The notes beneath the pieces were generated by a model that searched no databases, was not told the DNA's origin, and worked only from the letters and a program-made list of their open reading frames with translations. A stretch of DNA of 64,000 bases from NCBI GenBank assembly GCA_964017125.1, contig OZ024915.1, positions 20,362,333-20,426,332 on the forward strand, written 5' to 3'. Below are positions 1 to 11,539 of this stretch, one piece after another (within the stretch, counting starts at the first letter, position 1; each line of letters begins with the position of its first letter). A program made the translations under genes and the position numbers. The DNA comes from Flabesymbios commensalis (lineage: Eukaryota; Annelida; Polychaeta; Terebellida; Flabelligeridae).

Positions 1-174
1 GCACACGCCTGACCTCGTCCATTAAATGTCTGAATGTAACTATCATGCCAAGTGTTTGAAAGGTGCTACTGTTTCTGACATATAAATCTGAGTCACGTCT
101 GTTTACTTGATGGGTACGCTAATAATTATTACAAAATGTGTTGACACCCTTAATAACACGATACTGTATGGACA

Positions 175-537
175 GGTTAGTTCTTAAACCCCCACGACCC
201 ACAACCCACACCCTCGACCTGAAAATCCGAGGGGGTTTAATTAATTACTCAAACCCCCTCGACCTGAAAATCCGAGGGGTTTAAGTAATTACTTAAACCC
301 CCTCGGATTTTCAGGTCGAGGGGGTTTAAGTAATTACTTAAACCCCCTCGGATTTTCAGGTCGAGGGGGTTAAGTAATTACTTAAACCCCATCGGATTAT
401 CAGGTCGAGGGTATTTGAGTAATTAATTAAACCCTCTCGGATTTTCAGGTCGAGAGGGTTTAAGTATTTACTTAAACCCCCTCGGATTCTCAGGTCGAGG
501 GTGTGAGTTGTGGGTTGTGGGGGTTTAAGAACTAGCC
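175..537. mobile_element. Foldback element with 9-bp TSD and internal palindromic satellite
   Basis: The ends are inverted repeats: the left begins GGTTAGTTCTTAAACCCCCA and the right is its near-perfect complement. The 9 bases just outside, GTATGGACA (166-174) and GTATAGACA (538-546), look like a target-site duplication with one mismatch. The interior is about seven alternating copies of a roughly 45-bp unit built on CCCTCGACCTGAAAATCCGA and TTTAAGTAATTACTTAAA, so almost the whole element can fold on itself. There is no coding content; the minus-strand reading frame across it comes from the repeat. A 9-bp TSD suggests a Mutator-like source, but that is inference from TSD length only. Confidence 0.75.
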
Positions 538-547
538 GTATAGACAT

Positions 548-1077
548 GGTGATCTATACAGCTTGCAGTGAGGAATAAACCCTGACGTTTTTACTCAAAT
601 CTGAAATTTTGGTTTTAATATAGTAAGTTTTCTCATAAAGGTGAAGTGTGTGTAAACAAATGGATTAAAATTTTGTAAAATTGTAATTTAAATTAACTAT
701 CACCTCGTAATAATATAGGTAAATTAACGATATTATCACAACGTGACATTCAATTAAAATTAAAATTTTACAGTGACATCACATGAATTTTATTTATAAT
801 TAATATTTATAAAGAAACTTCATGTGCTATCACTGTCAAAGTTGGTTAGAAATCGCCTCAATTAATAAAATAGTTTTCAATGCAGAATAAGATGTGACCA
901 CAAGATACGAAGCTGAAAGATTAGAGACACATCTTACATGTGCCTTTGCTGGCGTGCAAACCATGGTTCACGAACCTAGCATTTTTAGTGAAACAGATGC
1001 GGGTGACAGAAGTGTGAAGTAATTGATAAAAAAACGATATGTATAGTGTTTTTTCAGTTAAAAATGACCGTTCCAGC
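548..1077. other. AT-rich DNA, nothing recognised
   Basis: No convincing reading frame, RNA gene or repeat is seen. The stretch around 640-850 is very AT-rich and contains a loose inverted pair (ACATCACATGAA near 776 and TTCATGTGCTATCAC near 819). Confidence 0.4.
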
Positions 1078-1190
1078 TGCACTGCACGGAAGAAAATCAC
1101 TCTCAACAACCCACCACGCCCTATCACCCCCACCCCCACGTCATCATCTGTACATCATTCATCTCATCAAAGGACTGCACTGTTGTTGTT
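1078..1190 (+). repeat. Interspersed repeat fragment, copy of the 63.5-kb repeat
   Basis: The segment with AACCCACCACGCCCTATCA, then CCCCAC runs and CATCATTCATCTCATCA, matches 63540-63610 closely. It is a short scrap of the same repeat, whose longer copy lies at 63050-63700. Confidence 0.6.
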
Positions 1191-1200
1191 TTTTCGTACA

Positions 1201-1812
1201 TTAATTATTTCAGTGCGGGGACCGTCTTTAGACGTCAGATTCTGACGTCTAAAGACGGTCCCCGCACTGAAAGGTTTAGACATAAGTGTTTCCATTGTGT
1301 AGGCCTATAATCTTGAGACACACCCAATAAGGCGATGCCCTGGCCAGTGCGACCGATTCACTACTGGCTATGAATGAACATGGTTTCAGGCCACCTTTAG
1401 GCAAATATTGGCTAAACTGTGCCAGGAGAACCTCCTGAGGATGGTGAGATGAATGAGATGACTGCCCTCCAGACACAGGATTCGAAATTCGGACGCTGGC
1501 GGTCTGAGACCGAGCTCGCTACCTCTCGGTCATGAAGGCCACAATATTGAATATTTACGAGTGAGCGGGGAAGAAATATTTTTGTTTCTTTGAAACCTAA
1601 ATGCCAGAGAGGGGTTTGAACCCGCGATCTCCGACTTTCCAAGCAGGCAGATTTAACTACTGCACCAGGGCCTCCACCCATGTTAGACCCATAACATAGG
1701 TATTCAAATGAATCAGAAAGAGCTAACAAAGACGTTTTTTATTATTTCAAATTTAAATAAACCCTTTGGTCTCCATGGTTTATACAAAAATTGTCAGCGC
1801 TTTTAGGGCTAA
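1201..1812. mobile_element. TTAA MITE, family A, split by an SINE insertion
   Basis: The left end has TTAA then a perfect hairpin (CAGTGCGGGGACCGTCTTTA, GACGTC palindromes, and its complement) to about 1271. The right half starts near 1686 (TAGACCCATAACATAGGTAT) and ends CAGCGCTTTTAGGGCTAA. The intact relative at 16669-16908 joins the two halves directly, so the DNA between them here is a later insertion. TTAA target and CCCTT-type ends are the known signature of piggyBac-type elements; the assignment to that superfamily is inference. Confidence 0.7.
1290..1680 (-). mobile_element. tRNA-derived SINE, two tandem tRNA-like heads
   Basis: On the minus strand from about 1678 a tRNA-like head reads CCTGGTGCAGTAGTTAA (A box) then GGGTTCAAACCC (B box). 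A second head follows with TGACCGAGAGGTAGCG and TTCGAATCC, then the body GGAGGTTCTCCTGGC and AAAGGTGGCC. The second head and body match the SINEs at 30121-30316 and 54324-54535; the first head is found only here. RNA polymerase III promoter boxes of this kind are the hallmark of tRNA-derived SINEs. It lies inside a family A MITE and is therefore younger than it. Confidence 0.75.
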
Positions 1813-1850
1813 CATCACCGGCTCTGATCCCATCATATATCGTTGCCCAC

Positions 1851-1998
1851 TCAGCGAACACAAAACATTTGTATAGCATTAATACAATGTCGGCACAACG
1901 CTAGTTTTATTGATTGATTGGTCTTCGATGTTGGACCAACGTCGAAGACGGTAGGCCAACATTAAACCAGCATTTCTTCAATGACTGGTGTTTGCAGG
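1851..1998. repeat. Family P palindromic MITE, diverged copy
   Basis: It starts TCAGCGAACAC and ends GTGTTTGCAG, with ATGTTGGACCAACGTCGAAG in the middle followed by GGCCAACATTAAACCAGCA. It is longer and less symmetric than the type copy at 58084, with extra ACATTTGTATAGCATT sequence on the left that also appears at 50125. Confidence 0.6.
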
Positions 1999-2189
1999 GG
2001 ATGGTCTTTATTTAACCCTTATAGCGATAAATATTTTTCATCTATAATATTTCTTTTAATTTTCAAAGCTGTAATTTCGGACCCAATTTTCAGCTCTAAG
2101 ATAAACCAGTTATTAGCAAACATTATAATAAGCGATATTTTATGCTTAAATTTTAACAGGTTAATACCCTGAAGGTCTGCTTTTTTTTC

Positions 2190-2580
2190 ACTCCAATCAG
2201 TTGTTGAATTGTGATGGTATTTTTTTCTTTTCTTTTATTAAACATTTCAGGGGATTTTGTTGACGAAGCGGCTCAAATTCAACAATACTGGTATATGGGT
2301 TTTTGTTCACGTTTGGTTGTGGCGCGCCTACGATCTTGGGACACTGATAATTTAGGCAGATCCTATCGTATGTTCTAGGCCTATATAGTTCAAGGCTGTG
2401 TGCAATTGGGCTTGAAGTCTCACCAAACCCTATCATCACTGAGGTTTGAACCCTCATTTTATATATTTTGAGGTGGGCATTTCTGCCGTATGGAAAACAA
2501 ATGAATAAATGGGGTTTTAGGCCACCTTTGCGCTCGTGTAGCTGCCGCAATTCACAACTCAAAGTGAATGAAATGATTGA
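2190..2580 (-). repeat. Possible SINE-like repeat
   Basis: At 2497-2535 the sequence AAATGAATAAATGGGGTTTT then AGGCCACCTTTG resembles the 3' tail of the tRNA-derived SINEs elsewhere in the window (minus-strand sense). A B-box-like AGGTTTGAACCCT lies near 2441 but in the wrong relative place for one simple copy. It may be a chimera or a different SINE family. The 121-codon minus-strand reading frame here has no recognisable protein content. Confidence 0.3.
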
Positions 2581-2655
2581 TTATCCAGAATGAATCTTTT
2601 ATCTGGAATAAATGTATTTAAAATATGTCCTTCATCAAATATACGACATGAGAGT

Positions 2656-2889
2656 TTAACCCTTTCACTGTCAAATTAAAAAAATGAAATTTCACACACT
2701 TGAAGTTGTGTCTTGCTGACGCGATCCACAACTTCAAGTGAGAGAAAATTGTTCAAATTTGGCAAAATGAAGGTGAACCATTCATAAATCTTGCTGGTTT
2801 TAACTCTAACATATCAGATTATGTAGGCCTAATGTGCTAATAAAAATGTAAATAACGAATATAATCGGGACAGGCGGTAAAAGGGTTAA
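2656..2889. mobile_element. TTAA MITE, family B
   Basis: TTAA on both sides, left CCCTTTCACTGTC and right GGCGGTAAAAGGG. It contains the family's central hairpin CACTTGAAGTTGTG...CACAACTTCAAGTG. Family B consensus ends are CCCTTTAACCGCC and its complement; the best copies are at 13931 and 57081. This copy is in the reverse orientation to those. Confidence 0.75.
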
Positions 2890-2950
2890 AGGTGTTACAT
2901 TGTAATCTGCAACTACTGTTAGCATGGATAATTATGAACCCCACCCTCGT

Positions 2951-5146
2951 TAGTCTAGAGGCGAACTCTTATTTTTTTAATTTTGCTCCCCCTGAAAGCT
3001 AAATGGCGACCGCCATGCTAATATCCTTAAATGCACCTTGTTCAACAGATATGGGGCGCCGGTCACCTCCCTAGACCATGCGTAAGGTCGCTAGAGGTCA
3101 CCAAAGGTCAACAAGTGTAAATTTTATAAAAAAAAATTTAGCTCATTAGTAGCCGCGTATTGATATCTGATAGATATATCAAAATCAAGTACATGGATAA
3201 CATAGATTTCTCACAAAAGAGATATATAATTTCTAAATTATACATGAAACTACTAAAATAAAAAAAATCAATAGCGTTTTTCTCTGCTTGAGGCCAATAA
3301 TAACGTGATGTAATCTAAAACTTCTTTTTTTTTCACCCCGAGATACCAAAAGTAGCCACTGACTGTGTAATCAAGTCAATAATGTAACATTCCCACATTT
3401 AAAAATAAATACATTTTTTGCAGGGAATAATTAGGGCAGTCTCGTGATACGATTTCTATTTCAAGCCCTATTATTTTTAGTCTGGGCCAAATATCTAAAA
3501 TATAGATTTGTTTAGCTCTGGCTCACTCCGAGAGAGTAAAAGTAATCACCATGCTAATATCCTAAAGTATACCTAGTTCAACATATATGGGGCGCCGGTC
3601 ACCTTTGTAGACCATGCTTAAGTTTACTAGAGGTCATCAAAGGTCATCAAATAAATATTTGATCAAATTTTAAATTTTGCCTACATTGCTGTGTAATTCA
3701 TGTTTTTTTTATGTGATTTTGTATCCAGAAGTTCATTTCTTGGGTCCTTACGATAATTTATCCCATATTTCACCCTTAAATCCAAGATGGCTGCCGTTTT
3801 TAAGTTGAAGAAAAACAATATTTGTTTACCAAATATGTGTAACTTATGGCTTCTAAATAATTTTGGGTCGGGAAGTACATTTCCTGTTTTTTTATAGGTA
3901 ATTTGACCTACATTCACGATGGCCACCGTTTTAATTTTATTAAAAAACATAATCTTAATTGGAGCATAAAATTTTAATTTTTAAGTGTAACGTCTCCTTT
4001 CTAAGTGATTTAATTTCTGGTTTATGTGTGATTTGTGGAAAGAGATTCTTTTTCTTATAAATGATTTGATTAGTATTTCACACACAAATTAAAACTGACC
4101 GTCATTTCTTTTAGTTGTAAACTAAAAAAATGTAGCCCAATTTATTTCTAACCATTTGAGACTGGAAATTTTGCTATACCATTCAATCTTTTTGGGCAGG
4201 CAGAATTGAAGATGGTCACCGGTGTGAAAAAGAACAAAATATTACATATTGGTCAAGAATATCATTATTATTGTTAACATATATTGGGGGTCATCTATTA
4301 TTTCCTCAAATATAGCTCAGATCTATGTAATTATTGTATATCAATGGTTGAATGAGTTAAAGAATACACAGGTAAAATTCATGGTATGTTTGTGGCTGGT
4401 GTACTGACAAAAAGGAAGGGATTTTCCTCAGTGTTGATCCTGTCAAAGAAAAAAAAACAAATCAACATCGGACCCTTCATCTAGACCCCCAGCGGCTTGG
4501 TCAAAGCCATTATGATAAAGAGATGGTTGTTATTAATTGTATGAACATTCCGAAATAGACACCTATTGGGTACATATCTCTTTCAAATGGAGGGGGGGGG
4601 ATGTAATAGGGCCGGCCTATAGATTTACGATGATATAAGCCTATATAACACAATTTTAAACTTTTTAACCTGTGTATGGGTTTTTAGTCAATATTTATAT
4701 TTGTTGTAAGCCATATGTGCATAAAATGTGATATATAAAAAAAAGTGTCAGAATTAGGTCTAAACTAAATTACGAAGATTATAAATGAACCACACTATAG
4801 TTTAATATTCCATGATATAGGTTATTATTCCACTTTCCAAGCCATTTCATTCCTTGTATATAGTGCATTTAAAATTATCAATGCTCATTACCAACTGTAA
4901 CAACCTTTGGTACGGGAAACGTATGCAGATACACATTTTAGCATACGTATCTTAATAATGCCATTTAATTTAAAGTAGACAGTTATACAATACCTAGTGT
5001 TTTATCATGACAATATCATGATTATGTATGCGGTAACATGTATTTGTGCATGTGATTTTACCAACTAACCATCTCGCATATATACATGTGCATATATTTA
5101 TTTCACAAAAAAATCTGTTATGAGTCTAGCTACGTCCATGAATTAC

Positions 5147-5177
<31 letters not shown>

Positions 5178-6424
5178 CGCTCAACATCAACTGTGACAAT
5201 CCGTCTGTAGTTGATATAGGATTTTTTATATGGCTATGTTTTGTTCTGGTTTTACTAATAATATCATATTTAATAAAAATAAAGAAAGGGCGGCCATCTT
5301 TGATTCATGTATGAAATATTAGTTAAATTAATTAAAAGACACAATAAAAATAACATCCGCCCAAAATTACCCATCAACGATAAATCAAACATAATTTTTA
5401 TCAAGGGGTTAAAGATTTTTTCATAAATAAAACTACAACGGCGGCCATCCTGGATCTCTGAATAAAGTGCAGGTCTAATTATCTTGGAAAAAAAATAAAA
5501 AATTATAGACTAAAAAGCCATATATTACACATACAGTGTATCTACGCGATCTAGGTGGTAAAGCAATACTATTTTATCAATTGAAAAACGGCGACCATCT
5601 TGGATTTGTGGGTGAAATATGGGTTACATTATCTCAAAGATCCAAGAAACGAATTTCTCCAAACTAAATCATTCAGAAGACATACATTACAAAACCATTT
5701 GGCCAACATTAAACATTTGCTATACTATTTACTTTATGACGTTTGCTGACCTCTAGCGACCCTACTTATGGTCTAGGAAGGTGACCAGCGCCCTGTATTT
5801 GTTGAACTGGGTATACTTTAGGATATTAGCATGGTAATTACTTTCACTTTCTCGTGGTGTGCCAGATCTGGAAATATGCCTCCAGACTAAAAATAATTGG
5901 ACCTGAAATATAAATCGTGCCACGAGACTACCGTTAATACCAGCAAAAAACATATATTCATTTTTAAATGTGGGAATGTTACATTATTAATTCGATTACA
6001 CATTTACTAGCTACTTTTAGTATCTCAGGGTGAAAAAAAAGAAGTTTAAGATAGCATTCTATTATTATTAGCTTTGATCAGAGAAAAACGCTATTGAAAA
6101 TATTTATTTTAGTATTTTTTTTGTATAATTAAATAAATATATATCTCTTTTTTAAGAAATCTATGTTTGCTTTGTACTTGACATTGATGTTTTTACAAGA
6201 TCTCAATATGTAGCTATTATTCAGCTGAAAAAAATTGATCAAATTTACACTGGATGACCTTTGGTGACCTCTGGCGACCTTACGCATGGCCTAGGAAGGT
6301 GACCGGCGGTCCGAATTGGTGGACCTGGTTATATTTGAAGATATTAGCATGGTTGTAGTCATCTAGCTCTTGGGGAGAGCCAGATCGAAAAAAAGCTATA
6401 TTTTCAACACCTGCCTCCAGACTA
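2951..6424. mobile_element. Long-inverted-repeat DNA element L1, non-autonomous
   Basis: The arms are about 1 kb each: roughly 2951-3960 and 5280-6424 in reverse complement. Paired blocks include GGTCACCTCCCTAGACCATG with CATGGCCTAGGAAGGTGACC, and AAGATGGCTGCCGTTTT with AAAACGGCGACCATCTTGG. Each arm repeats its own GCCGGTCACC...AGAGGTCACCAAAGGTCA block twice (about 3040 and 3590). Ends are TAGTCTAGAGGC and GCCTCCAGACTA; flanks are CGT (2948-2950) and CAT (6425-6427), a possible 3-bp TSD with one change. The 1.3-kb centre has no recognisable gene. It matches L2 and L3 in design and first bases. Confidence 0.65.
5146..5180. repeat. (CTGT)n microsatellite
   Basis: About eight tandem GTCT units. 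It lies in the central, non-arm part of L1. Confidence 0.9.
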
Positions 6425-6555
6425 CATGGCGCACTTGTCACGACGTTAGTGCTTTAAAGGCTTAACGACGCAACAACGCCAGAGAATGTGACAACAAATT
6501 CGCTTGGGAAAAAATGAAAGTGTCGGACACTTTAGAAAATGCCAGATAAGCCTCT

Positions 6556-6776
6556 TGCACCCTTTAACCGCTTTTTAAATCCGTTTTAATAATCAAATAA
6601 ATCACTGTTAATGCGAACGAAATGTGTGTTTAAACATCAAGATTTTAAAATGTTGGATCTCAAATTAAACGAATATGAGTAATTTTCATTCACTTAAAGT
6701 TGTGGGTCGCGCTAGCGAGACCCAACTTCAAGCGGGTGAAAAATTTAAATTATTGAATGTAGCGTTTAAGGGTTAA
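6556..6776. mobile_element. TTAA MITE, family B, diverged subtype
   Basis: Starts CACCCTTTAACCGC and ends GCGTTTAAGGGTTAA. The central hairpin ATTCACTTAAAGTTGTG/ CAACTTCAAGCGGGTGAA is kept. The outer part (AATGTGTGTTTAAACA, TTGGATCTCAAATTAAA) differs from the main type and is shared with 7013-7238 and 62275-62425, so this is a subfamily. TTAA is lost on the left. Confidence 0.65.
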
Positions 6777-7012
6777 CACAAAACGAGTGATTATATCAAT
6801 CACAATTTCAGGTTATCCGCGAAGAATGGTCCCTTTCCTTGTTGGGGAATCAAACATAAAATCGCCACTCACAACAAACCATTGCCTCTCCAGGTAATTG
6901 AAGCCGTACCCGAAGTACCAGAATCCCCTTTAAACTGGAGACGTTCACACAATGCTGGTTTATGCACGCATTGCGTGAACGTTTAATTGGTTAATCATAT
7001 GGTAGTTGATCC

Positions 7013-7238
7013 TTAAGCCGCCCAATTAAATAATTATAATTATCACCCACTTGAAGTTGTGTATCGCTCCCGCGATCCACAACTTCAGGTGGGTGAAAAT
7101 TACTCATATTTGTTAAATTTGTGACCCAACATTTGCAAATCTTGGTGTTTAAACACACATTTCGTTCTCAATGACAGTGATTTGATCGGCTAAAAAAATT
7201 TAAAACGCCCAAAGTCGTGCTTTGCATTGAAAGGGTTA
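7013..7238. mobile_element. TTAA MITE, family B, diverged subtype, inverted copy
   Basis: Reverse-complement partner of the copy at 6556-6776: CACCCACTTGAAGTTGTGTA hairpin first, then GTGTTTAAACACACATTTCG, ending CATTGAAAGGGTTA. The two lie 240 bp apart head to head. Confidence 0.6.
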
Positions 7239-8091
7239 TTCCACGGTACTAGCCTGCAAACTCATCGATTTATAAAACAAGTACTGTATAATCGTATATC
7301 TAAAAATCAAAATTTCCGGTTGAAATTATCATCTGATGCTCCCGTGGCAAAACTTGTCCGGATGAGCGCACCCGTGGGAATTAACTCTTACAGCGCGGGG
7401 ATCGACTTTAGACGTCAGAATCTGACGTCTGTGGACGTCAGATTCTGACGACTAAAGTCGATCCCCGCACTGGAAGAGTAAAAATATTTATAATGGCCGT
7501 TAGTCAGGGCCCATTTTTCAAAAAAGTGCATTCTTAAAGTTGGTAAGGCATTTTTAATAGAATTTGTCATGCAGTTGTTTTTACACAATACGGATATGCT
7601 GATTTCAAATCTACCCCATGCCAAGCTTCATTCTGTCTTTTTCCTACTCAAAATTCAAAAACAAAATGGCCCGCCAAAATTTGTAAAAATGTCACAACTG
7701 TAGGCCTACATCACGGTTCGGCTCACAATGAACACAAAAACATCATTTAGGTGTCTTAATTAACATTTTTGGGGTCAGGGAATTGAGTTATGATGTTTCC
7801 GAAGGTCATATAGCTACCATTATTATTAAACAGTGGGTAAAATTAAAAATGGCCGCCACAGCAAAGTAATGTGCCTTAACTTTGCTTCCAAATAGCGTAG
7901 AAATGTGTTTTTGGTGTCTACATATAGGTTTCTCACACCAAGGAAGCCAATACTGAGCCGCGATAATGTCTATGATCAACATTTCACAAAGTTATGGGGT
8001 AAAAAACGAATGTTGCGCCAGAAAAACGACACATTGTAGTCCAGTGTAATAATTTCTTTAAAAGCCATTTTCTCACATTTAGAAGCCGAGG

Positions 8092-8468
8092 GAAACCAAC
8101 GTAAGAGGCATTTTGTAAGAATGTTTAGATTACTGACAACATTTTTTTATGATTATTGATCACTGCCCGGCACTAGATAACCTCTCGCTCACCATATATG
8201 CGCTCTATGCCTATTGGTTTGTGGCCTATGTGATATCCACCTGTGCTTTTTTTACAGTAGATAATAAATCAATTAGGGTAATTTGCCACGGGTGGCACCC
8301 TTGGGCCAAGCCCTATACTAGGTTTGAGAAAAACATGAAGTTGAGCCATCAAAGTGGTCTGCATAACCATGACAATGATCACGCGATGACACGCATACAC
8401 GTTCCGTTCTGTTAGTATAATCCACTTTATATATTGTGCTGGTCAAAACGTGCACATCACATAAAGAG
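8092..8468. repeat. Extra 377-bp segment in the left arm of L2
   Basis: The right arm goes from CACATTCAGAAG to TATGTTTTTCAATCGG with only about a dozen bases between, but the left arm has about 377 bp more. The segment has no TIR, tail or coding match that I recognise. It could be an insertion here or a deletion from the other arm; a reading frame of 88 codons covers part of it without recognisable features. Confidence 0.5.
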
Positions 8469-8741
8469 TATGTTTCTTAATCGGATTGACAATAAATTTA
8501 CATAATAGAATCATCTTCGGTTTTATATTTTTGGCCAAAAAAGATACCATACAATAGCCAGGAAATGCTAGTTTTCAGACAGATATAAATGAACGACTCA
8601 GAGATCCACACAAAAATGTAATGCACACTTATATATATATCTATATCTACTCTTTAACTTAAAAGAAGGATGAGATAGATGATATCACTGTCAATAACAA
8701 TGATAACATACAGTTACACGATATCGAAAATATGTAATTTT

Positions 8742-10458
8742 GTGTGTTCAGTGTAATTTTAATGTAATTAAATCTCGACCTGGGATCACTTGACAGGTCT
8801 TAGGCTAGTACAAATGTGACAGCAAAACAACAGCGTCAATCATCTGAGATACAACAGGATGCACAAAGATTAAACAACAGGATGTACAGAGGTTAGAATG
8901 AATTGTGGAAGGATGGTTTCGCCGAGGGGGTGGCGGGGGGGGGGGGGGAGGGGGCGTGGTGGCTGTGCTCTATCCTATTCTGTGAATAGCTGCTTGCAGC
9001 GGTCTAATGGGGTGGGGTGGGTCGAAGTGCTGTCCTATCATGTCTTCTTGTCTTATTCTGGTATGTACTGTCTCACAATCTAATCTGTAATTAAACTCGA
9101 CCTGTGATCATTTGACAGGTCTTATGATAATAAAAATATGAGAGCTAAGACAACGGAGTCAACCATCTGAGCAGCTGAGCAACAGATTTTATTGTGATTA
9201 AAATTTGACCTGGGATCATTTGGCAGGTCTTATGATAATACAAATATGAGAGTTAAGACAACGGAGTCAACCAACTGAGCAGCTGAACAACAGATTTTAA
9301 TGTAATTAAAACTTGACCTGGGGCCATTTGACATGACTTATGATAGTACAAATATGGGAGCAAAAACAACAGAGTAAATCATCTGAGCAATTGAACAACA
9401 GAGTTAATCAAATGAGATACAACAGGATTAAAATTTTCAGTGTAATTTTAATGTAATTAAATCTCGACCTGGGATCACCTGACAGGTCTTAGGCTAGTAC
9501 AAATGTGAGAGCAAAACAACAGCGTCAATCATCTGAGATACAACAGGATGCACAAAGATTAAACAACAGGATGCACAGAGATTAGAATGAAGGATGGTTT
9601 CGCCGAGGGGGTGGCGGGGGGGGGGGGGCGTGGTGGCTGTGCTCCATCCTATTCTGTTGATAGCTGCTGGCAGCGGTCTAGTGGGGTGGGGTGGGTCGAA
9701 GTGCTGTCCTATCATGTCTTCTTGTCTTATTCTGGTATGTACTGTCTCACAATCTAATCTGTAATTAAACTCGACCTGTGATCATTTGACAGGTCTCATG
9801 CTATGGATAGTATAAAGCATGCGAGATGAACAAAACTCAAGAGTCAACAAATCAAAAGACAACAGCAAATTAAGATATTAGAAAATTTCAGTGTAATTTT
9901 AATGTAATTAAACTTGACCTGGGATCGCTTGACAGGTCTTATGACGGTACAAATATGAGAGAAAAACAACAGAGTCAATCTTCTGAGCAACTGGAAAACA
10001 GAATCAATCAAATGAAATACAACAGGATGCACAAAGATTTAAATGAATTGTGAAAGGATGGTTTCGCCGAGGGGGTGGCGGTGGGGGCGTAGTGGCTGTG
10101 CTCCATCCTATTCTGTGGATAGCTGCTTGCAGTGGTCTAATGGGGTGTGGTGGGTCGAAGTGCTGTCCTATCATGTCTTCTTGTCTTCTTCTGGTATGTA
10201 CTGTCTCACAATCTCATCTGCATGATTATCAACATTTTGCCGACTTGGGGACCGTGATGGTCTGGTGCGGATTAGACGGGGGGGGGGGGGGGAGTGGCGG
10301 TCTCTCTGTGGGTCGTTCTTTTCTCAAGTTCGATTAACACTACCTGTTGCGGTTAGCCCTGAACCAGTCCCTGACACTTTCATGTGGCTTTAGCCAGGCA
10401 ACGGCTCTGCTAGCAATAGCAGCTGCTGATTACAAAAAAAAAAAAAAAAAAAAAAAAA
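8742..10458 (+). mobile_element. 1.7-kb poly(A)-ended insertion with internally repeated body
   Basis: The opposite arm of L2 keeps the empty site (ATATGTAATTT then GGTGCAGAAG), so the boundaries are well fixed. It ends in 25 A residues (10434-10458) after GCAGCTGCTGATTAC, typical of target-primed retroposition. The body has about seven copies of a roughly 115-bp unit (GACCTGGGATCACTTGACAG, then GAGAGCAAAACAACAG) and three copies of a roughly 180-bp unit (8898, 9587, 10043) with GATGGTTTCGCCGAGGGGG and G-rich tracts. No reverse transcriptase or other protein is seen, so it must have moved with proteins made elsewhere, or is a tandemly expanded 3' fragment of a LINE. No clear TSD. Confidence 0.65.
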
Positions 10459-11152
10459 GTGCAGAAGTTGACTTATATATTATGCTTTGAGCATATGAGA
10501 TTAATGGTTTCAAGAGGACACTCGAAATCCAAACAGAGCAGTGAAGATGAGCTATCCATAAAATTATTTTCATTTCCTAGAGTAATGCTCATTTGCTGGG
10601 TTAATGGTAAAAATAATGATCATGAACTTTTTATGAATATACTATGAGCATACACCATCTTCAGACGATGTTAGTAACTGTCCCTACTATTGCCAACTCA
10701 ATGCTATATTGTGTCATGAACAAGTCCCCAGAGATTATTGGGTACACTGTTGCAACAAGATAGGATGCAAAATATGTGGTAATTGGGGCAATATACATTG
10801 ATAACGTTTGTAACACGATCAGGATGTTTTCAAATATAATACAGAAACTTTCTATATGTGGTGGTGATATGGTGGGATGTGTATTGAATCAGTAGGTTCT
10901 GGCCATGCATAGTTCTAATCTCTCACTCCCAAATAATATACATTTGCCCAATAGGTTCAATTTTGCAGGAGGTGTAAATGTTAGAGACAATAAGTCTTAC
11001 CATATATAAAGTGATCACATGATATGATAGATGTGAAGATATTTAATCCCCTAATAACTATAGGTCCACAAATAGCAGATTAATTGTCATTAACATAGAG
11101 TATATATTACTTTGGTTCTTAATTGTAATCAACATTGCTCGTCTAATAATCT

Positions 11153-11539
11153 ATGCAAGACAGATGTAAGTTACATCGAGAAACAGTTTCATTCAGACTG
11201 TATATTACATGCATGAATATATTACAGATAAAGCACAGAAACAGGGAGGAGGGCAATGCAGTTTCAGTTTGCAGAAATATAATAAATTCAATGTTCAAAT
11301 TCGCCATTTTTGGTAAATATGTCAAGTTCATTCAGCCATTCACGGAAAATGTTATTACGATAATCAAACTGTCAGATACGGACAAAGTGGTAGTCGTAGG
11401 AACTGATGTAAACTTGCTCATTCTGCTTTCAAAACTTTCTTATCCAATAACAATGCTTTGCTGTGTTAACCTAGAGCTGGTAAAATTTTTCGTAAAATAT
11501 ACCATTCAATCGTCTCATAGGCTTCCGCATCAATTCTAA
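11153..11539 (+). pseudogene. Fragment of XPG/FEN-like nuclease-family gene in L2
   Basis: The 128-codon frame includes IIKLSDTDKVVVVGTDVNLL followed by ILLSKLSYP. A hydrophobic strand ending in G-[ST]-D-[TV]-[DN]-LL-[IV]-LL is typical of a large, poorly described invertebrate protein family with a PIN/XPG-I-like core. Here the second acidic residue of the D-T-D type motif is N. The rest of that family (zinc-binding N terminus, G-x-D-Y-T-S motif) is missing. Its place in the unpaired centre of a long-inverted-repeat element suggests it is what remains of that element's gene. Alternative: a chance frame; the motif is short. Confidence 0.4.

Noticed and set aside
1600-1680. Functional tRNA gene
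   Set aside because: A and B boxes are present, but the cloverleaf stems do not pair well and a SINE body follows.
2197-2562. 121-codon minus-strand frame
   Set aside because: No recognisable residues; overlaps a SINE-like tail.
5120-5314. 64-codon plus-strand frame with a membrane-like C-terminal stretch
   Set aside because: Its N-terminal half is the (CTGT)n microsatellite read as CLSV repeats; the rest is AT-rich DNA of L1.
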